NCBI GenBank assembly: GCA_033439795.1
Contig: JAUTDP010000001.1
Coordinates: 3,596,001 to 3,660,000, forward strand
Length of the DNA: 64,000 nt
Source of the DNA: Sordaria brevicollis
Taxonomy: Eukaryota; Ascomycota; Sordariomycetes; Sordariales; Sordariaceae
Reading direction: 5' to 3'
Positions 22,105-35,355 of this stretch are shown piece by piece. A program made the position numbers and the translations under genes. Each line of letters starts with the position of its first letter. Position 1 is the first letter of the stretch. The notes under the pieces are model-generated. The model saw only the letters and a list, made by a program, of their open reading frames with translations. It did no database searches and was not told the origin of the DNA.

Positions 22105-24394
22105 ATGCTCCTTCATGTCTCCGCTTGACTTTTTGCCCAAGTCGACTCATCGAAGATGGTGATAATGCCCGATCGAGAGCGAAATGCAAAGGAATCCATC
22201 ACTTGGGGTTCTTGGCATCCTCAACCAAAATGCGGGGAAGACCAACTCCAGAAAAGAGAGAAAGTTTGTGGAACAAAATGATCCTTGGGGTGTTGCCATC
22301 AACCAATCACGGAATGGAATCATTTGGTTATGCGGGCCGTTGGGGTTGAGTCTCTGCTCACTGTGTGGAGGCGGCCGGCCCCATCCCACTGTTTTCATCT
22401 TTGGAGGTTCCGCCGTGGTGTGTGTGCGACTGCGGCCGGCAACCATACACTGCAGATGCACACATCCATCCCCTAATGCATCATCGCTCGCGTCTTATCA
22501 TAAGAGCGAAGTGAACACCACCACCACACACAAACGGACCGGTAACTGTTGATGATCGGACGCGTTTCTCCATCTTTTTAACCATAGTTATTGCTCACCG
22601 AATTTCTTGAGGATTTCGTTTATTTGTATGTGTCAACTAGACGACCAGACCTGTTCACCCAACACACCTCAACGATCCACCACCTCAGTGGACCAGCCTT
22701 GGGCAGTTTTGCCTTGATCACAAAACGACCACGTCGTCGTCACTGGTTAGCAACCCCTTTTAGTGGAACAGGAATGTTGTTTACGTCTTTAGAGTGCGAA
22801 AAGGTGTCTTGCTTCATGCTTTTCCGCCTGTACACCGTACATTTGACTTTCTGATGTGCAAACTATCCCAAACAAGATAGGCTTTATGTTTCGTCTAACT
22901 GCGAATGAGGCCGAAGCTATAAAGTTCTGGGTAGGGTTACGGTGTGGAACGGAAGCTGTTCAACGTTCCGGAGCTGATCCGAAACGCTTCTTTTGATGCT
23001 CAATCAACACGCGCCTCTTCCGCCGGACAATTAACCAACCAAGACTACGTATATGCAACTACATTCTAGTTGCCTGCTTAGTCCGCATTGCCGTCGTTTC
23101 GGCGCCGGAATATCTTCGCCAACATAGACCTCCTCATTTCATAAAAGGTGAAAGAGATGCTGATCGACTCGAGACATGACCATCGTGGTTTGTCACGATC
23201 CTATCAGCGAGGGCTTCCCTGTCTTTTACAGCTGTTTCCATGCCCCCTTTCAGCGTCACGCGCACCATCGGCAGAGTCCAGCTCGACCTCAAGGTGAGGC
23301 ATCCCCAACCCGAGCCATCGGTGCCATGCAACACGACGGGATCTCGACCGAAATCGCAACTCATGGAGGAGGCTGCTCGGAGAGTTTCCGGGCTCGTTCC
23401 TGAGAGTCCTAACCATGAAGGGTATCGTCCCGTGGTATCGCAGCAGAGGCCGTATGACGGTGCAGCTTTAATTTTGCTCAGGGTCTGGGTAAGCAAAACA
23501 GCTTTGTGCCCAGCCCGATCGGGAGGATCTTTAACCTGGCCTCGCTAGTCTCTAGGACGTAAGCAGGCCGGTGTTCTCACCATTGGCCAGTTGGCTACTT
23601 CCAACAACTGCCATGACCTGACGATCCATGCAGCTGAGACAACGGGGGTCTAGGCCAGCCATGATGCCATCGAAAAACTCTCTTGCCAGCCCTCGCACAT
23701 CGCCGTCTCAACAAACACTGAGAAGGATGGCGTCCCGGTACGTCCCTTGGTGGTTGGCCTATGGCCCCATTCACACCAGGAGGCGCCGAGAAGCCCCGGA
23801 TTTTGCTTAGAATCCGACCAAACGCTCTTTGTGAGTTCTGGTGGAGGTGTGCTAGAAAAAGGGGCCGGGGGTCTCTGGCGACCGCTACAAGAAGGCTGCG
23901 ATTCGTCAGATGAGCCAGGAAATGGGGATAGTGGATGCCGTGGATTCTCGCTCACAAAGGCCATGATGATTGGCGAATCTGGTGTTGGATTTGACGAGTC
24001 TATCCCTGCTCACCCCAGATTCTTCTTTGGCCAGGGGATGGCAATCAAAATGGAGTCGATAAACCCAAAGGCAAGCATGGTCAAGGTCTGCTCGATAGAC
24101 ATGCCCCAATCGCTAGTCTTCCTCACTTGCACACCGTCCGTTGCCTTGTCCACTTCGCACTGGGATTCGCTCTTGATCTTCGGAGGCTTAGCAGGAATAC
24201 GGCGTCGAGGCAGCAGCCCAAGCATCAAGCTGCTGTCACTGACGTTAGTACCCCAGTGTTCGCGTGCTATGGTACGTCCTTGTTGTTGCCGTCGAGGTTC
24301 CAACTTTAGATGATCATCATCGTCGTGTACTTGCGATGTCGGTAGGTGAGTTCCTATGCAGAGTGCAGTTGGGACGATTATCGGGTGGGATGGT
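21273..24394. other. Gene-poor region, about 3.1 kb
   Basis: Balanced composition but no supported gene. The longest open frames (for example 23747-24313 plus, 23134-23496 minus and 23650-23964 minus) have no recognisable domain, overlap one another on both strands, and lack a coherent exon chain. It includes a 44-base poly(A) run (22058-22101). It could hold a non-coding RNA or a lineage-specific gene that I cannot see. Confidence 0.4.
22058..22101 (+). repeat. Uninterrupted run of 44 A
   Basis: A pure A tract of 44 bases in GC-balanced intergenic DNA, preceded by the small inverted motif GACCGGCCGAAGACCGG. Confidence 0.95.
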
Positions 24395-25188
24395 AGTAGA
24401 GAGGTATCGAGTACTCTGAGAATAAAGGTGTTGAGGTGACCCTTTCCTCACCGATCACCAGAGGTAGCGGTACCAGGTACGAAAGCGACGGTATAGACGA
24501 AACTCGACAAACCAGGGACTCCTTCCCGCCCGCTTTTTCCCTCAGCGGGCATCAACCCTCGCGCCCTCGCTGCCTCGCTGCCACGCAGTGCTACGCTGCT
24601 TGCTGGCCCGCTAGCCAGTCCTGTCCCCTGGTCCCGCTTGGCTCACACTCAACACACACCAAAGTACCCCCGTGTGTTCCTTCCCAAATTCATCCTTAAA
24701 TCACGGCACCCCGCCTGTCGTGCTCTCCAAATCCCCCCTTTCACTGGACCGACTGACTTTTTGAAGGATTTGGAGATCTTGGCTTGCTTCTGTCTTGATT
24801 TCTTCACCTTTTAGCTTCTTGACTTGCACCACCATTGCCACTTCAGCATCATCATCATCACCACACCAGCCATCTACCGCCTCCTTTCCGAATTCGATTG
24901 TGGATTACGACCAGTTCGACGTGGACACCAGACATCAAAAACAAAAGTGTCCATACTACCATCGTCACTTTCTTCGACTATTCTCTACGACCAAATCAGT
25001 CTTCGATCTTGAGTCTTGTGACGATCTAAGCGGATTTCATTTTACGATTTGGTGCTGTATCGACAACCTTGGGTTACTTCATTCGACACAAGCACTTCTC
25101 GCCCACTTTCGTCCACCACTTGTTCTTACCGACATCATCAGAGATCAACAGGCACGGGATTCTCCCGGCCGCGTGAAAGACGCCCAAA
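24395..25188 (+). promoter_or_regulatory. Long ATG-free leader/promoter of the acetate regulator gene
   Basis: I find no ATG on the plus strand in the ~790 bases before the start codon at 25189; the last ones lie near 24354 and 24391. The region is C/T-rich, with a CAT/CAC repeat patch (about 24846-24865). The start codon context CCAAAATGCC is good. This suggests a long 5' leader kept free of upstream start codons. The transcription start cannot be placed from sequence. Confidence 0.5.
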
Positions 25189-28096
25189 ATGCCCGGCATT
25201 CTACCCATGAAAGTTATCAAGGTGGGCAACAGCTCACAAAGCCGCATTGCTCAGGCTTGCGACCGCTGCCGCAGCAAAAAGATTCGCTGTGACGGCATCA
25301 GGCCGTGTTGTTCGCAATGCGCCAACGTTGGGTTCGAGTGCAAGACTAGCGATAAGCTCAGCAGGCGCGCTTTCCCTAGGGGCTACACAGAATCGCTCGA
25401 GGAGCGAGTACGAGCGTTGGAGGCCGAAGTCCGGGAACTCAAGGATCTGCTGGATGAGAAGGACGAGAAGCTCGATATGCTCTCCAAAATGCACAGCAAT
25501 CGCGCCCGGTCTGCCGAATCACCGCGAAGCACTCCGGCAGCAGAGATAAAGAAGGATGCCGGCACACCGGTAAAGGAGGATACGTTCCGTGTCCAAGCAT
25601 CGCCCTTGTTGCTCGGTGTTGAGAATTCCGACTCCTACTTCATGGGCGCCTCCAGTGGCCGCTCTTTTATTGGTTTGTCTTTTCCCCAGCAGTCCCGAGA
25701 GATCCGCGTTCCTGATAACTGACTCCATAACCAGAAACGTTCAAGCGCAAGATTCAAGAGAACGGCAAGTCATGCACCGACTTCAACCCCGAGGCCTTCT
25801 TGCATATTCAGGGATGTTATCCTCTTTCGACAAAGGTGTCTCCTCAGAGTATGAGGATACCACCAAGGTTGTTCTCTGATCGCTGCGTGAATGTTTACTT
25901 TCAAGAATGGGCGCCATTGTTCCCTGTTCTCCACAAGCCTGCTTTCCTTCGCGTCTATGAGGAATTTGTCGCGGATCCCGAAAAGATCAAGAACAACCAC
26001 AAGCTCACACAGCTTTACTTGGTCTTCAGCATCGCCGGCCTGTCCAGTGAGCAGCCTGACTTCCAGCAGCTGGCCGCTTGCGAGACACAATGGCACAAGT
26101 CTTTGGAGTCTATCCTGATGGATAACACCATGCTTACCCTCCAATGTCTCATCCTCGCTTTGATGTACTGCACCGTCCGTGCCGACTATAAGCGGCTACA
26201 GTACTACAAGGGCATTGCTGTGGGGCTTTCCCATCGCCTGGGTTTGCATCAGAGCCAGAAGCGCTTCTCGTTCGGTGCTCTGACCATCGAGACACGGAAG
26301 AAGGTGTTCTGGACCCTGTACACACTTGACTGGTAAGTACACTTGTCGTCCACATGAGGCCTTTGCAAATTACTGACAGAGTTAGCTTTTCTGCTGCCAT
26401 CCTCGGTCTCCCGAAGCTTCTCAAGGACGAAGATGTTCATGCCGAGTTCCCATCAGACACCGACGACGAATATGTGACAGAAAAGGGATTCCAACCAAGC
26501 CTTCCTGGCGAACCCACCAGGATCTCCAGCGCACTTGCCTTGTTCCGAGGATCCCGCATCCTGGGCAAGGTCCTTGAGAAGATCTACCCGGCTGCCACTT
26601 CATACGAGCTTTCGCTACAGCAGATGTCATCGCTCGAGGGAGAACTCACCGAGTGGTTTGAGAACCTGCCGCAACATCTCAAGCTCAACTTCAAGCAGGA
26701 CAAGCCTTCAACCGATGTGACGGGTAGCAGGTCTCCTCTCCTTGCACTTGCCTACTATTATACTCGGATCCTTATCTATCGGCCGGCTATCGCATCTACT
26801 CTGGGTTCTAAGGCTGCTCCTGCGCTCATGTCTGTTGCCGAGTCTAGCAAGAGCATCGTGCAGATCGTTCAGCTGTTGGAAGAGAGGTCTATGTCCTTCT
26901 CCTTCTGCCTCAACAAGGCCGACATCTTGATTGTTTGCGGCATGGCGTTGCTGTATCAGACACTGGGACTCAAGCATGACAGCAAAGTGTTGAAGGATAA
27001 CGAAAAGCTGGTCAACGCCGTCATCAAGATTGTTACCAAGGTGAACGCTCCAGGATCCTACGACTTCAAGAGGATCGCTGGAATGCTGGTTACTGTCGAG
27101 GAACCGCTTCCTCAATCCTTGCCCACGCCCCCTAGACAGTCTCCGGAGGCGTGTATGCCCACCCCGCCGGCGCAGCAAGGGTCTCCTTCACCGGCTATCG
27201 ATCGCGGCGCTCAGCCAACCCTTGGTCGTCACTCTAGCGCTAGCTTGAGCGAAACAGATCTCATCATGCAGCGGGACAAGCTACTTGGAATGGCTATGGC
27301 TTCTCAGCACCAACAGCATCAGCATCAGCATCTGCAACATCAACACAGAAACGAGCTGTACCGTGCCCGTTCGCAAACGTCATTCGATAGCCTGCGGCAA
27401 GATACGCCACAGGTACGACCTCACCATCGCCACTCTTTGAGCCAGGCTCAGGTCGCCCAGGTCGCGCTTATGGGACGTACATCGACTGGCACGCAGTCGA
27501 AGACTAACTTGGATTATCTTTCCTTGAGCACACCTCAGTCGCCCGTTTCCCCGGTACAGATGCGCAGTCAACCACATCAGCCTCAGCAACAACAACAGCA
27601 ACAGCAGCCGCAGCAGCAACAACAACGACAACAACAACAACCGCAGCAACAGCGTACTGCTACAACATCTTCTCACTCTCAGCAGAACCAGATGTACCCG
27701 CAAAAGACATCAACGGGCATGTCAACAGCTGAATGGGAGGCACTAGTAAGATCGTTGGATGGTGGCCCGGTCAGTTTGTATACTGCGATTTACGGAGGTC
27801 CAGCTTTGGCAGCTGTGGAGACGCCTTCGTCTGCTACACCTTCGTCGGCCACGGCATGGGGGCAAGATCCATGGGATATGTCATCATTCAATCTTGGTGA
27901 CTTCGTCCCAGGAGCTCCCACAGCACAGAGTGTTCTCAGCTTGAGCGAGGAAAGCATTTCGTCGTGCGACGATCTTTCGCCTGGAGACATGGGTCTGAAT
28001 GGTGGTAACGTAGACTACCGCAACACGCTTCTGCCCGTGAACTCAGCGGGCACAAACAATTTCATTTTGGATCAACTACATGGGTATGGACTTTAA
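25189..28096 (+). CDS. acu-15: Zn2Cys6 transcription factor, FacB/Cat8 type (acetate utilisation)
   Basis: Three exons: 25189-25672, 25735-26332 and 26386-28096; spliced 2793 nt, 930 aa. The binuclear zinc cluster is complete at C24, C27, C34, C41, C44 and C51. It lies in the segment [17 protein letters not shown], followed by the linker [19 protein letters not shown] and a coiled coil to about residue 100. That linker and coil are close to FacB of Aspergillus and Cat8/Sip4 of yeast. The fungal-specific transcription factor domain follows (about residues 190-560), with [16 protein letters not shown] formed across the second junction. The C-terminal third is low complexity: His/Gln-rich around 27305-27350 and Gln-rich at 27574-27655. 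FacB-type factors switch on acetyl-CoA synthetase and glyoxylate and gluconeogenic genes; the Neurospora orthologue is acu-15. Ortholog naming rests on motif recognition. Confidence 0.9.
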
Positions 28097-30833
28097 CGAC
28101 ATAGGGGGACATTAGGAATATTTCTTTTTGGAAATTTTGTGGGCGTGCTTTTTCACCATTTCGTTTTGGTTATGACTGGGGTACAGGCCGGGAAAACTGG
28201 TTTTCTTCCTTTCTGGATATTTTGGCAGGACGCCTAAGGTCGGAGTTTCTGGAAGTGCTTCAATTTGCCGGAATTTCATGATTTGGAGGGGATCAACTGT
28301 GGTCGGATAGGGTATCAGCAGACGACAGTATTCAACAGCAGTCGCAGGAGTAGCAACGAGTTTAGAGCGGAGATAACGAGTGAGCAAAATCTGATCGTTA
28401 TCATCCGGTTGCAAGTTCATCAAGGCTTCAATTTGAGAAGCGTATCTCGATATTCACATCCCGATGTTTGTTTATGCGGCTGTCTTTAGCCATAGGGAAA
28501 TCACCAGGAAAGAAGAGATATATCATTGACAAAGTTGCATCTGACGTGACATCCGAACCCATCATTCCCGTTTGAGCCTTGTTCCTGATCGTTCTCCGAA
28601 GCTTCCACATGGGGAAGAACGTTACATACTACGGCACACCACGGCACAGAAGACCCGGGTAGCCTCAGGTACCTGCTACAATCGTCTCCGATCAGTACCA
28701 CCGTCCCATTCTTCCCGCTCGTTTCCCACGTGTGCAGAGTGCCCTAAAGAAACGGGATATGCCTTCTGGTGCGCGCATCCGCCTTTAGCCTGAATGAGGC
28801 CCTCCCCATCCATCACCCAGGAGGACAGGATATGCGCACCGACGGGAATTCATCAGAGCCGTCCTTATCCATCAATAGGACATCTTGCGCGCAAAAGATG
28901 TGAGCATCTTTAGCACGGTCACGAGTCCTCTCTGACGAAGTTCAAGGGACCACCACAACCGCGATAGACACCCAGAACACCAGATAGGAAGCGGTATGTA
29001 GTGCAGAAACGCCATCTCGTGATGGAGACAGCGGGAGCTTCTTCCGTCCTCGCCTCGTCTCGCCTCGAAAGCCCCCTGAACATCCACAATGTCAAAAAAC
29101 AAGCATTTTGATCGCCGGGACCGGCGGAGTTTGTTGTATCAAACCGCCGCCCCGGTGGACAGCGGACTACGGAGTAGTTGTGGATTAAAGGTCAACGTCA
29201 AAACCCACCGAATCCTCACCGTAAAAGAATGCTGCAGTACGGTGTACGGTTTGCCAAATCTGCCACCCAGCTCCTACCAGTTTCATGCTTATCAAGCAAC
29301 TGCGAGAATAGGTACAGGTACTTAGACCGCGAGCAATACGAGTCTCGTCGACTCCGCGTCGTATAGAGGTACACGCGTACACGCTACCGCCTCGCCCGTA
29401 GAAGCCCGCCGTTGCCGAACAGGAACAGCTCCTTCTTTTTAAACAGCTGTCATGTTTCAGACGCTTCCGCCGACTGCCGCGACTCAGTTACGGGTGGAGA
29501 ACCAAAGATAAGGAGATTGGCAGGAAACCCCAGAGACGGATGAGCTCGAAGCTGTGTCAGCACTCAGCTCTCAAGGTTCACACCCACAAGTGGAAGTCGA
29601 CAAGGTGTCCGCAAATCGGGGTTCTGTGATTGTCAGTCAAGGACTCTTTTTTCCCACTGTGAGAATTTCTCCGCTCCCGTCAAAAACGTCGTGGGCACCT
29701 TCCTTCGTTTTGACTCCATTCCTGTTTCTGTTGCTCCTCACAGTGAAAAAATTGGCCAACTGTTGGTATTTGAATAGGCTGGATGGAGCAAGATTCTGAA
29801 GACTCCACGGGCGTGATGTCATGCACGCCACTTTTTTGAGGGTATGTATGTAGGACGGTGCCACTTTGAGTGGGAGGGTCCACGTAGTTGCTGAAATTGG
29901 TAATCCGGGAGTGAACTGTATAAACTTGAACGTCGGTGAGGGAGGTATCCGGTGTTTTGAGGACATAAAAGTAATGAGAAGAAATGATTATGATTCTCGA
30001 GGTCAAGAGGACGTCGGAGAGCAATGTTACAGTGCAGTTGTTCGGTTTTCGGTGGTACGGACCAAATACGGAAAGATACCAAAGTTACACCGCAATACAA
30101 ATGGGAGGTGCATCCGCGTCCCGGCCGCATGCTGTTCCTTCCGCTTTGAACACACACCCGACGGTTTCTTGTGTCCGTGAACGGCCCCAGTGGCCGGGCC
30201 GCAATGATGCCTTACCGTTAACGGCGGGCCTGGAACAGGCACACGGGACACAGACCGAACGTTCGGAACATGCTCAGGACCGGCCCGGATTCATCAACCC
30301 TTCTGACGACTGAAGATCTGCAGGGTCGTGTCACCGTCCGAGCCTACAGAAACCTTGATGGCTCTGGACACCACGGCACTATTCAGCCCTGGGAAAGGGT
30401 CCTTGCGGACTGGAGGACACCCGCAATGGGCGAACTTCACTCATCCCCTTCACATGCCATTGTGGTTGAGCTCCCGATTCACTGCCAAAGTCGTGTTTAC
30501 GCGAGATCGACTTGCCTAGGTATTTTCGAGGATCGCCATTCCAAGACCTGTTAGTGTAGGGGTCAATCCAGGGCTACCTACGAGTGCCGTTTTCCTGCCT
30601 GCCGAGCGCTGTAGCTTGAATGGCAAGTGGCTGTGAATAATGAATGGGATGATTCCGGGGTTGATCGTCTCTTTTAGGGTAACCTTCCACCACTCATCAA
30701 TATTTCACTTTTGAACCCCTTACTTTGACATTTCGATGTCATTTCACAATTGAGTTTTAGTGAATCTTACCGTGATCGAGCATCGTGCAACGAAGCATTT
30801 GGTGTTGGAGTATCAAGAGGATAGACGGCTTGA
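28097..30833. other. Intergenic, about 2.7 kb
   Basis: No credible gene on either strand. Open frames are short and overlapping. It includes the 3' untranslated region of the regulator and the promoter of the phosphodiesterase gene. Confidence 0.4.
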
Positions 30834-30854
30834 ATGGTTCGGCTCCGTCAGAAT

Positions 30855-32230
30855 ATGTCGCAATTACAGATACCACAACATTCAGGGGAAGATTCCCCAC
30901 AGACAGGAACAGGTAACAACACCTTCAGCAAACTATACCTACATTGAATTCAAAGCTAACCACCACTCTCTTATCCATTTAGATACACTCACTCGCACTC
31001 CTTCCATCTCTGGATCGACCATCAGCACATCGGGAAGAAATGGACAGAAATCAGGAATACGGTTCCCTCAAGCCATTGCGCACCGTGGATACAAAGCCAT
31101 GTTCCCCGAGAACTCCATGGGTGCTTTCCAAGGGGCCGTAGACATTGGTGCACATGCGATCGAGACAGATTTACACTTGACTAAGGACGGTGTTGTCGTG
31201 CTTGTACATGTATGTTTTCTCTGTTCAATTTGGATTTTCCTGATCATCAATATGTCCATCCGCGGTACTGATTGAGTATGTTCAAAAGGATCCGTCTCTG
31301 AAACGTTGTTTTGGTGTAGACAAAAAGGTTTCCGAATGTGACTGGGAGTACCTAAGCACGTTGAAGACTCTAAGGGAGCCACAGCAGTCAATCCCGAGGT
31401 TGCAAGATCTAATCGAGTTTTTAGCAACGCCTGGTTTAGAGTCGGTATGGGTGTTGCTGGATATCAAAGTGAGTTATTGACAGACATGGTCGTTTTTCAA
31501 GCATACGCAGCTCTGGACGGTATCCAAAATGCTGACATCTTGTGTTTTCTTCTCGCCAGATCGATGACGATCCAGATATCTTGCTGAGTACCACAGCCAA
31601 AACAATCGAGTCGGTCCCAGCAACACGGCCCTGGAACGAGAGGGTAGTTCTCGGTTGCTGGAATGTACGTTTTCTATTAATTCTCCTCGTCACCACATCC
31701 CACTTGCGCTTTACTGACATCCATAACAGGAAAATTACATCAACGTAGCCAAACGTTACTTCCCCTCCTACCGTTTCGCCTACATCGGCTTCTCCCTCCC
31801 CTACGCCTCCCAGTTCCTGTCCGACACCCACTCGAACGTCGACTTCAACCTGATGCAGCACATGCTCGTCGGCCCCATCGGTGCCCGCTTCATCAGCAAA
31901 ATCCGGAAAGCCCAGCGGAAGCTCTACATTTGGACCGTCAACGAGGAGCGGTGGATGGAATGGGGCATCCGCAAGGGCGTGGACGGCGTCATCACGGACA
32001 ATCCGAAGCTGTTCTTGGAGGTGTGTGAGAGATACTCGAGAAAGGACAAGGAGCAGGTAGGGTCGGGTGCGAAGAGAGGAGGACAGGCCAAGAATATCAG
32101 AATGCATGTCAATGCGTTCTTGTTGCAGATTTTGGCCGTGGTATTTATTTGGGTTTACTGGCCGAGGTTGGCGACGAAGGGAAAGAGCAATGCCAAAAGT
32201 GTGAAGGAAGGGCCGGCGGCGACGGTGTGA
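30855..32230 (+). CDS. Glycerophosphodiester phosphodiesterase-family phospholipase, Pgc1-like
   Basis: Five exons: 30855-30912, 30983-31209, 31289-31468, 31560-31664 and 31730-32230; spliced 1071 nt, 356 aa. An in-frame ATG at 30834 would add seven residues. The GDPD TIM-barrel motifs are clear: [17 protein letters not shown] (catalytic His-Arg and Glu), then [24 protein letters not shown] (metal-binding Glu and Asp plus second catalytic His, joined across the second intron). Later come [10 protein letters not shown] and [29 protein letters not shown]-terminal hydrophobic helix, [18 protein letters not shown], suggests a tail anchor. The arrangement matches yeast Pgc1, a tail-anchored phospholipase C that degrades phosphatidylglycerol. 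The first exon encodes only a short Ser/Gln-rich stretch and is the least certain part. Confidence 0.9.
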
Positions 32231-33865
32231 ATGAAGTATGATGTTGATGATGGAGCTTAGAGGTTGTCATGGGGCGAACGAGGGTATGATAAACGGGCTG
32301 AGCGCTTTGGACTATAGTCTAGATTTGGTTCATGATCAGAGAGGTAGGACTCCCTCGTTTTTCTAGACAAGATAGAGTTTCGATATGATGAAGACTTTAT
32401 AGTTTTTGAGTTGCTTATTGTTCATTGATTGAAGGCATTCGAGGGCTATGTTGCCATGATAGACATGTTGGTGGTTATACGGTGATGCTGGAACGGTTAT
32501 TCTTCCTCGGAACCAACAAAGACTTGTCATGTGGTTGAAGCCCAAGCCCCCAATGAGCAACAGCGAAGCTAGGTCGGGCCAGGATATGGTCGTCTCGATT
32601 CCAACCACAGGTGAGGCTTGAAGTCGCTTGCGCCATGCATCACAATCACTATCTCCAGAAGCTCTTACCCTCTGTACTTATCGCTGTATCCACAATGTGG
32701 GGATGCTGAATGGCTCAGAGCAGCCGTTGCGGTTCTCGGGTCATCGCGATCTGGAGAGCGTCGAAACTTCCGTCAACTTCCGGGTGTGAGAAAAATAGAG
32801 AAGAAGCCACATGTCGGGCCCAATTTCCATATCAAGAAAGTCTTATCACTCGGGGTGTTTCTGGCTTCGGGACTTAAAGCCAAAGAGTCCCCGTACTTTT
32901 TGCTTTTATTCACTTACGCGTAGGCATATGATTTTTTCTGTTTCGCACTCCGTTGTCAGGTAACTCGTCCTCAAGTTGTCAAAAGGGGACGGACGGCTTT
33001 AGCGGCCACCTTCAGGGATATTCCCGCGGTCGGATTTAGCGTTTTGCGGATCGCAAACCCCACCATTCAGGGCCTAAGGTAGGTACCACCTGCCTCACTG
33101 TCGTCATCGCTCCAGGCAGAGCTCCCGTTGCGAGACCGGACACCGCGTTCGAGAATGCCCCTGGGAACGAACCTTTCGAAGAGCCGTTGCTGCGCCTGCA
33201 CAGACACCTGTCAAATCTCCATTCCGACCAGCCAGCCCTATGCCACGAAGCGACATGACCGGTTGCGATCGAATGCGAACTTTAGGGACTTCCCACTGTT
33301 TCACAGCCCATCAGAAAGTTCCGCGTCCGCCGCGCCGCGTGATAAGGGCTTATGGTTCGCCATACAACAGGGCAGCTGAGCCGTGGTGCTCGTGATGTCC
33401 GAACGGACAGAGGACGGGCGCATCTTGATCCCCGTCTTCTGGTTTGATGAGCTTTGGGCTGACATGCAATCTCTCTTCCAGAACGTTTCATTAGTGCTGT
33501 CCGGGCAGTGCTGTTTGCAAAGCCGTCTTTTGGGCCTAAAAGTGCCCTATCAGCTCCCCACCCTTCCCGTGGCACCATCGCGTCCAGGCTGTTTTCGGAC
33601 GGGCGTCCGATCTGTCCGCACCAACCAGTCAGCCAAAGCGTCATCCAGACAGCCGTCCTTGCAGGGAGGTTTCCGGGTCGTTGGGTTGTTGTTCAGGGGG
33701 TTGCGATATTCCACGTAGTGGCGCCGCCCATCCTGAAAACCCACCGCCAAGCTCCCTGTGAAGACGACCTTTAAAGTGCTTTAGCAACCCACCACAACTT
33801 CCAAACTGTTACCCTTCTCTTTTCGATCTATCGACCGGTCCCTGATCGCTGACCATAAACGAACC
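32231..33865. other. Intergenic, about 1.6 kb
   Basis: No supported gene. The frames at 33383-33718 (plus) and 33282-33644 (minus) overlap one another and lack motifs. The last part is the promoter and leader of the lipase gene. Confidence 0.4.
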
Positions 33866-35355
33866 ATGGCGGATTACACCGGAGGCGACGTTGAGGCCGA
33901 CCACCTCTGCGTTTTGGTACATGGTGTAAGTTCCTGTTACCATGATCGCATGCCCATGCTGTGCTCGCCCGGCATGCATGGCGCATGATCGCCAAATTCC
34001 CTGTAGCACTCCGGAGAACCTCCAACTAACCTACAACCTGAACTCTAGCTTTGGGGCAACCCGAACCATATGGCCTCTGTGGCCAAGGCTTTGCGAGCGC
34101 AACACCCACGCGACAAATTGAACATTCTCGTAGCGAAGCGAAACGCCGGATCATTTACTTACGATGGCATCGAGCTCGGCGGCGAACGAGTATGTAACGA
34201 GATAGAGGAGGAACTACAAGCTGTCGAAAGAAAAGGTGGAAAAATCAAGAAGATCAGCATTGCTGGCTACTCCCTCGGCGGCCTGGTGGCCCGTTATGCG
34301 ATTGGTCTTCTCTACGCGCGAGGTGTGCTGGATAACCTCGAGTGCATGGTAGGGCATCTCCGGTCGACAAAGGACAAGACGAAAGACTAACATCCCTGTG
34401 GTAGACATTTACGGCTTTTGCTAGCCCATTCCTCGGAGTGCGCACTCCTCTCCGTGGTTGGCAAAACCACATATGGAACGTACTAGGTGCGCGCACCCTC
34501 TGCATGTCGGGGAGACAACTCTTTGGTATCGACAAGTTTCGCGACACGGGAAAGCCCTTACTCGCAGTTCTGGCGGATCCAAAATCCATCTTCATGTGCG
34601 GCCTTGCCAAGTTCAAGCACCGTATCCTCTATACGAACATTGTGAACGACAGATCTGCCGTCTATTACACCACCGGCATAGCCAAAACGGATCCTTACAC
34701 CGACTTGGACAAGGTGAAAGTCAACTATCTCAAGGGGTACGAGCCTGTCATCCTGGATTCGAAGAACCCCATATCTCCCGCGCCACCCAAGCCGAAGGAA
34801 CCGCTCGTCGCAAACATCAAGAAGTGGATAAACAGATTGCCCTTCATTTTTGCCATAGCGGTCTTCGTACCGTTGGGACTGGTGGCTTTCTTCTTCAACT
34901 CCGCTGTGCAAACGGTGCGAAGTTCCAAGAGAGTAAAGCTACACGAGAAGGGTCTTGCGGGAATCAACGTCGAAAGTTACAGGGTGGATCTATGGATCAA
35001 GGAGATGCGTGAGGCTGTCGAACATGCGTATGAAGACCTCAACAGTTCCCAAAACCAGGACTATCTTGGGCTGTCCGATAGCGATGCCGGGGAAGAGACG
35101 GACGATTCCTCTAACCAAGAGATCCTGGCCCTCGAGCGCAAGCAGTCACACCCACATCAGCCCACGCTCGCTCTGGCGCCATATCAGTTTGCTGCCATTA
35201 ACGCACTGGATGCGCTGGGTTGGCGAAAGTATCCCGTTTGGATTCATAATGATAGGCACAGCCATGCCGCCATCATTGTGCGGATGGATAAACCTACGTT
35301 CGACGAGGGAAAGGTGGTGCTCAGCCACTGGGTGAACGAGGAGTTTTTGGTTTAA
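33866..35355 (+). CDS. DUF676 lipase/serine esterase (Rog1-type) with a membrane segment
   Basis: Three exons: 33866-33925, 34049-34348 and 34405-35355; spliced 1311 nt, 436 aa. All junctions are phase 0. The protein opens with the family's HLCVLVHG|LWGNPNHM oxyanion segment, split by the first intron. The nucleophile elbow is GYSLGG with Ser at about residue 95. AFASPFLGVRTPLRGW follows the second intron. A likely catalytic His lies in WIHNDRHSHAAIIVRM near the C-terminus. A hydrophobic stretch, LPFIFAIAVFVPLGLVAFFF (about residues 265-285), suggests membrane attachment. Yeast relatives (Rog1, YOR059C/Lpl1, YDL109C) include lipid-droplet phospholipases and a monoacylglycerol lipase. The substrate here is not known. 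An acidic Ser/Asp linker lies at about residues 330-355. Confidence 0.92.

Noticed and set aside
23747..24313. Open frame of 188 codons, plus strand, with overlapping minus-strand frames
   Set aside because: Composition is unlike a folded protein, both strands are open, and no domain is recognisable.
33282..33718. Overlapping open frames on both strands
   Set aside because: No motif, no plausible splice chain, and both strands are equally open.
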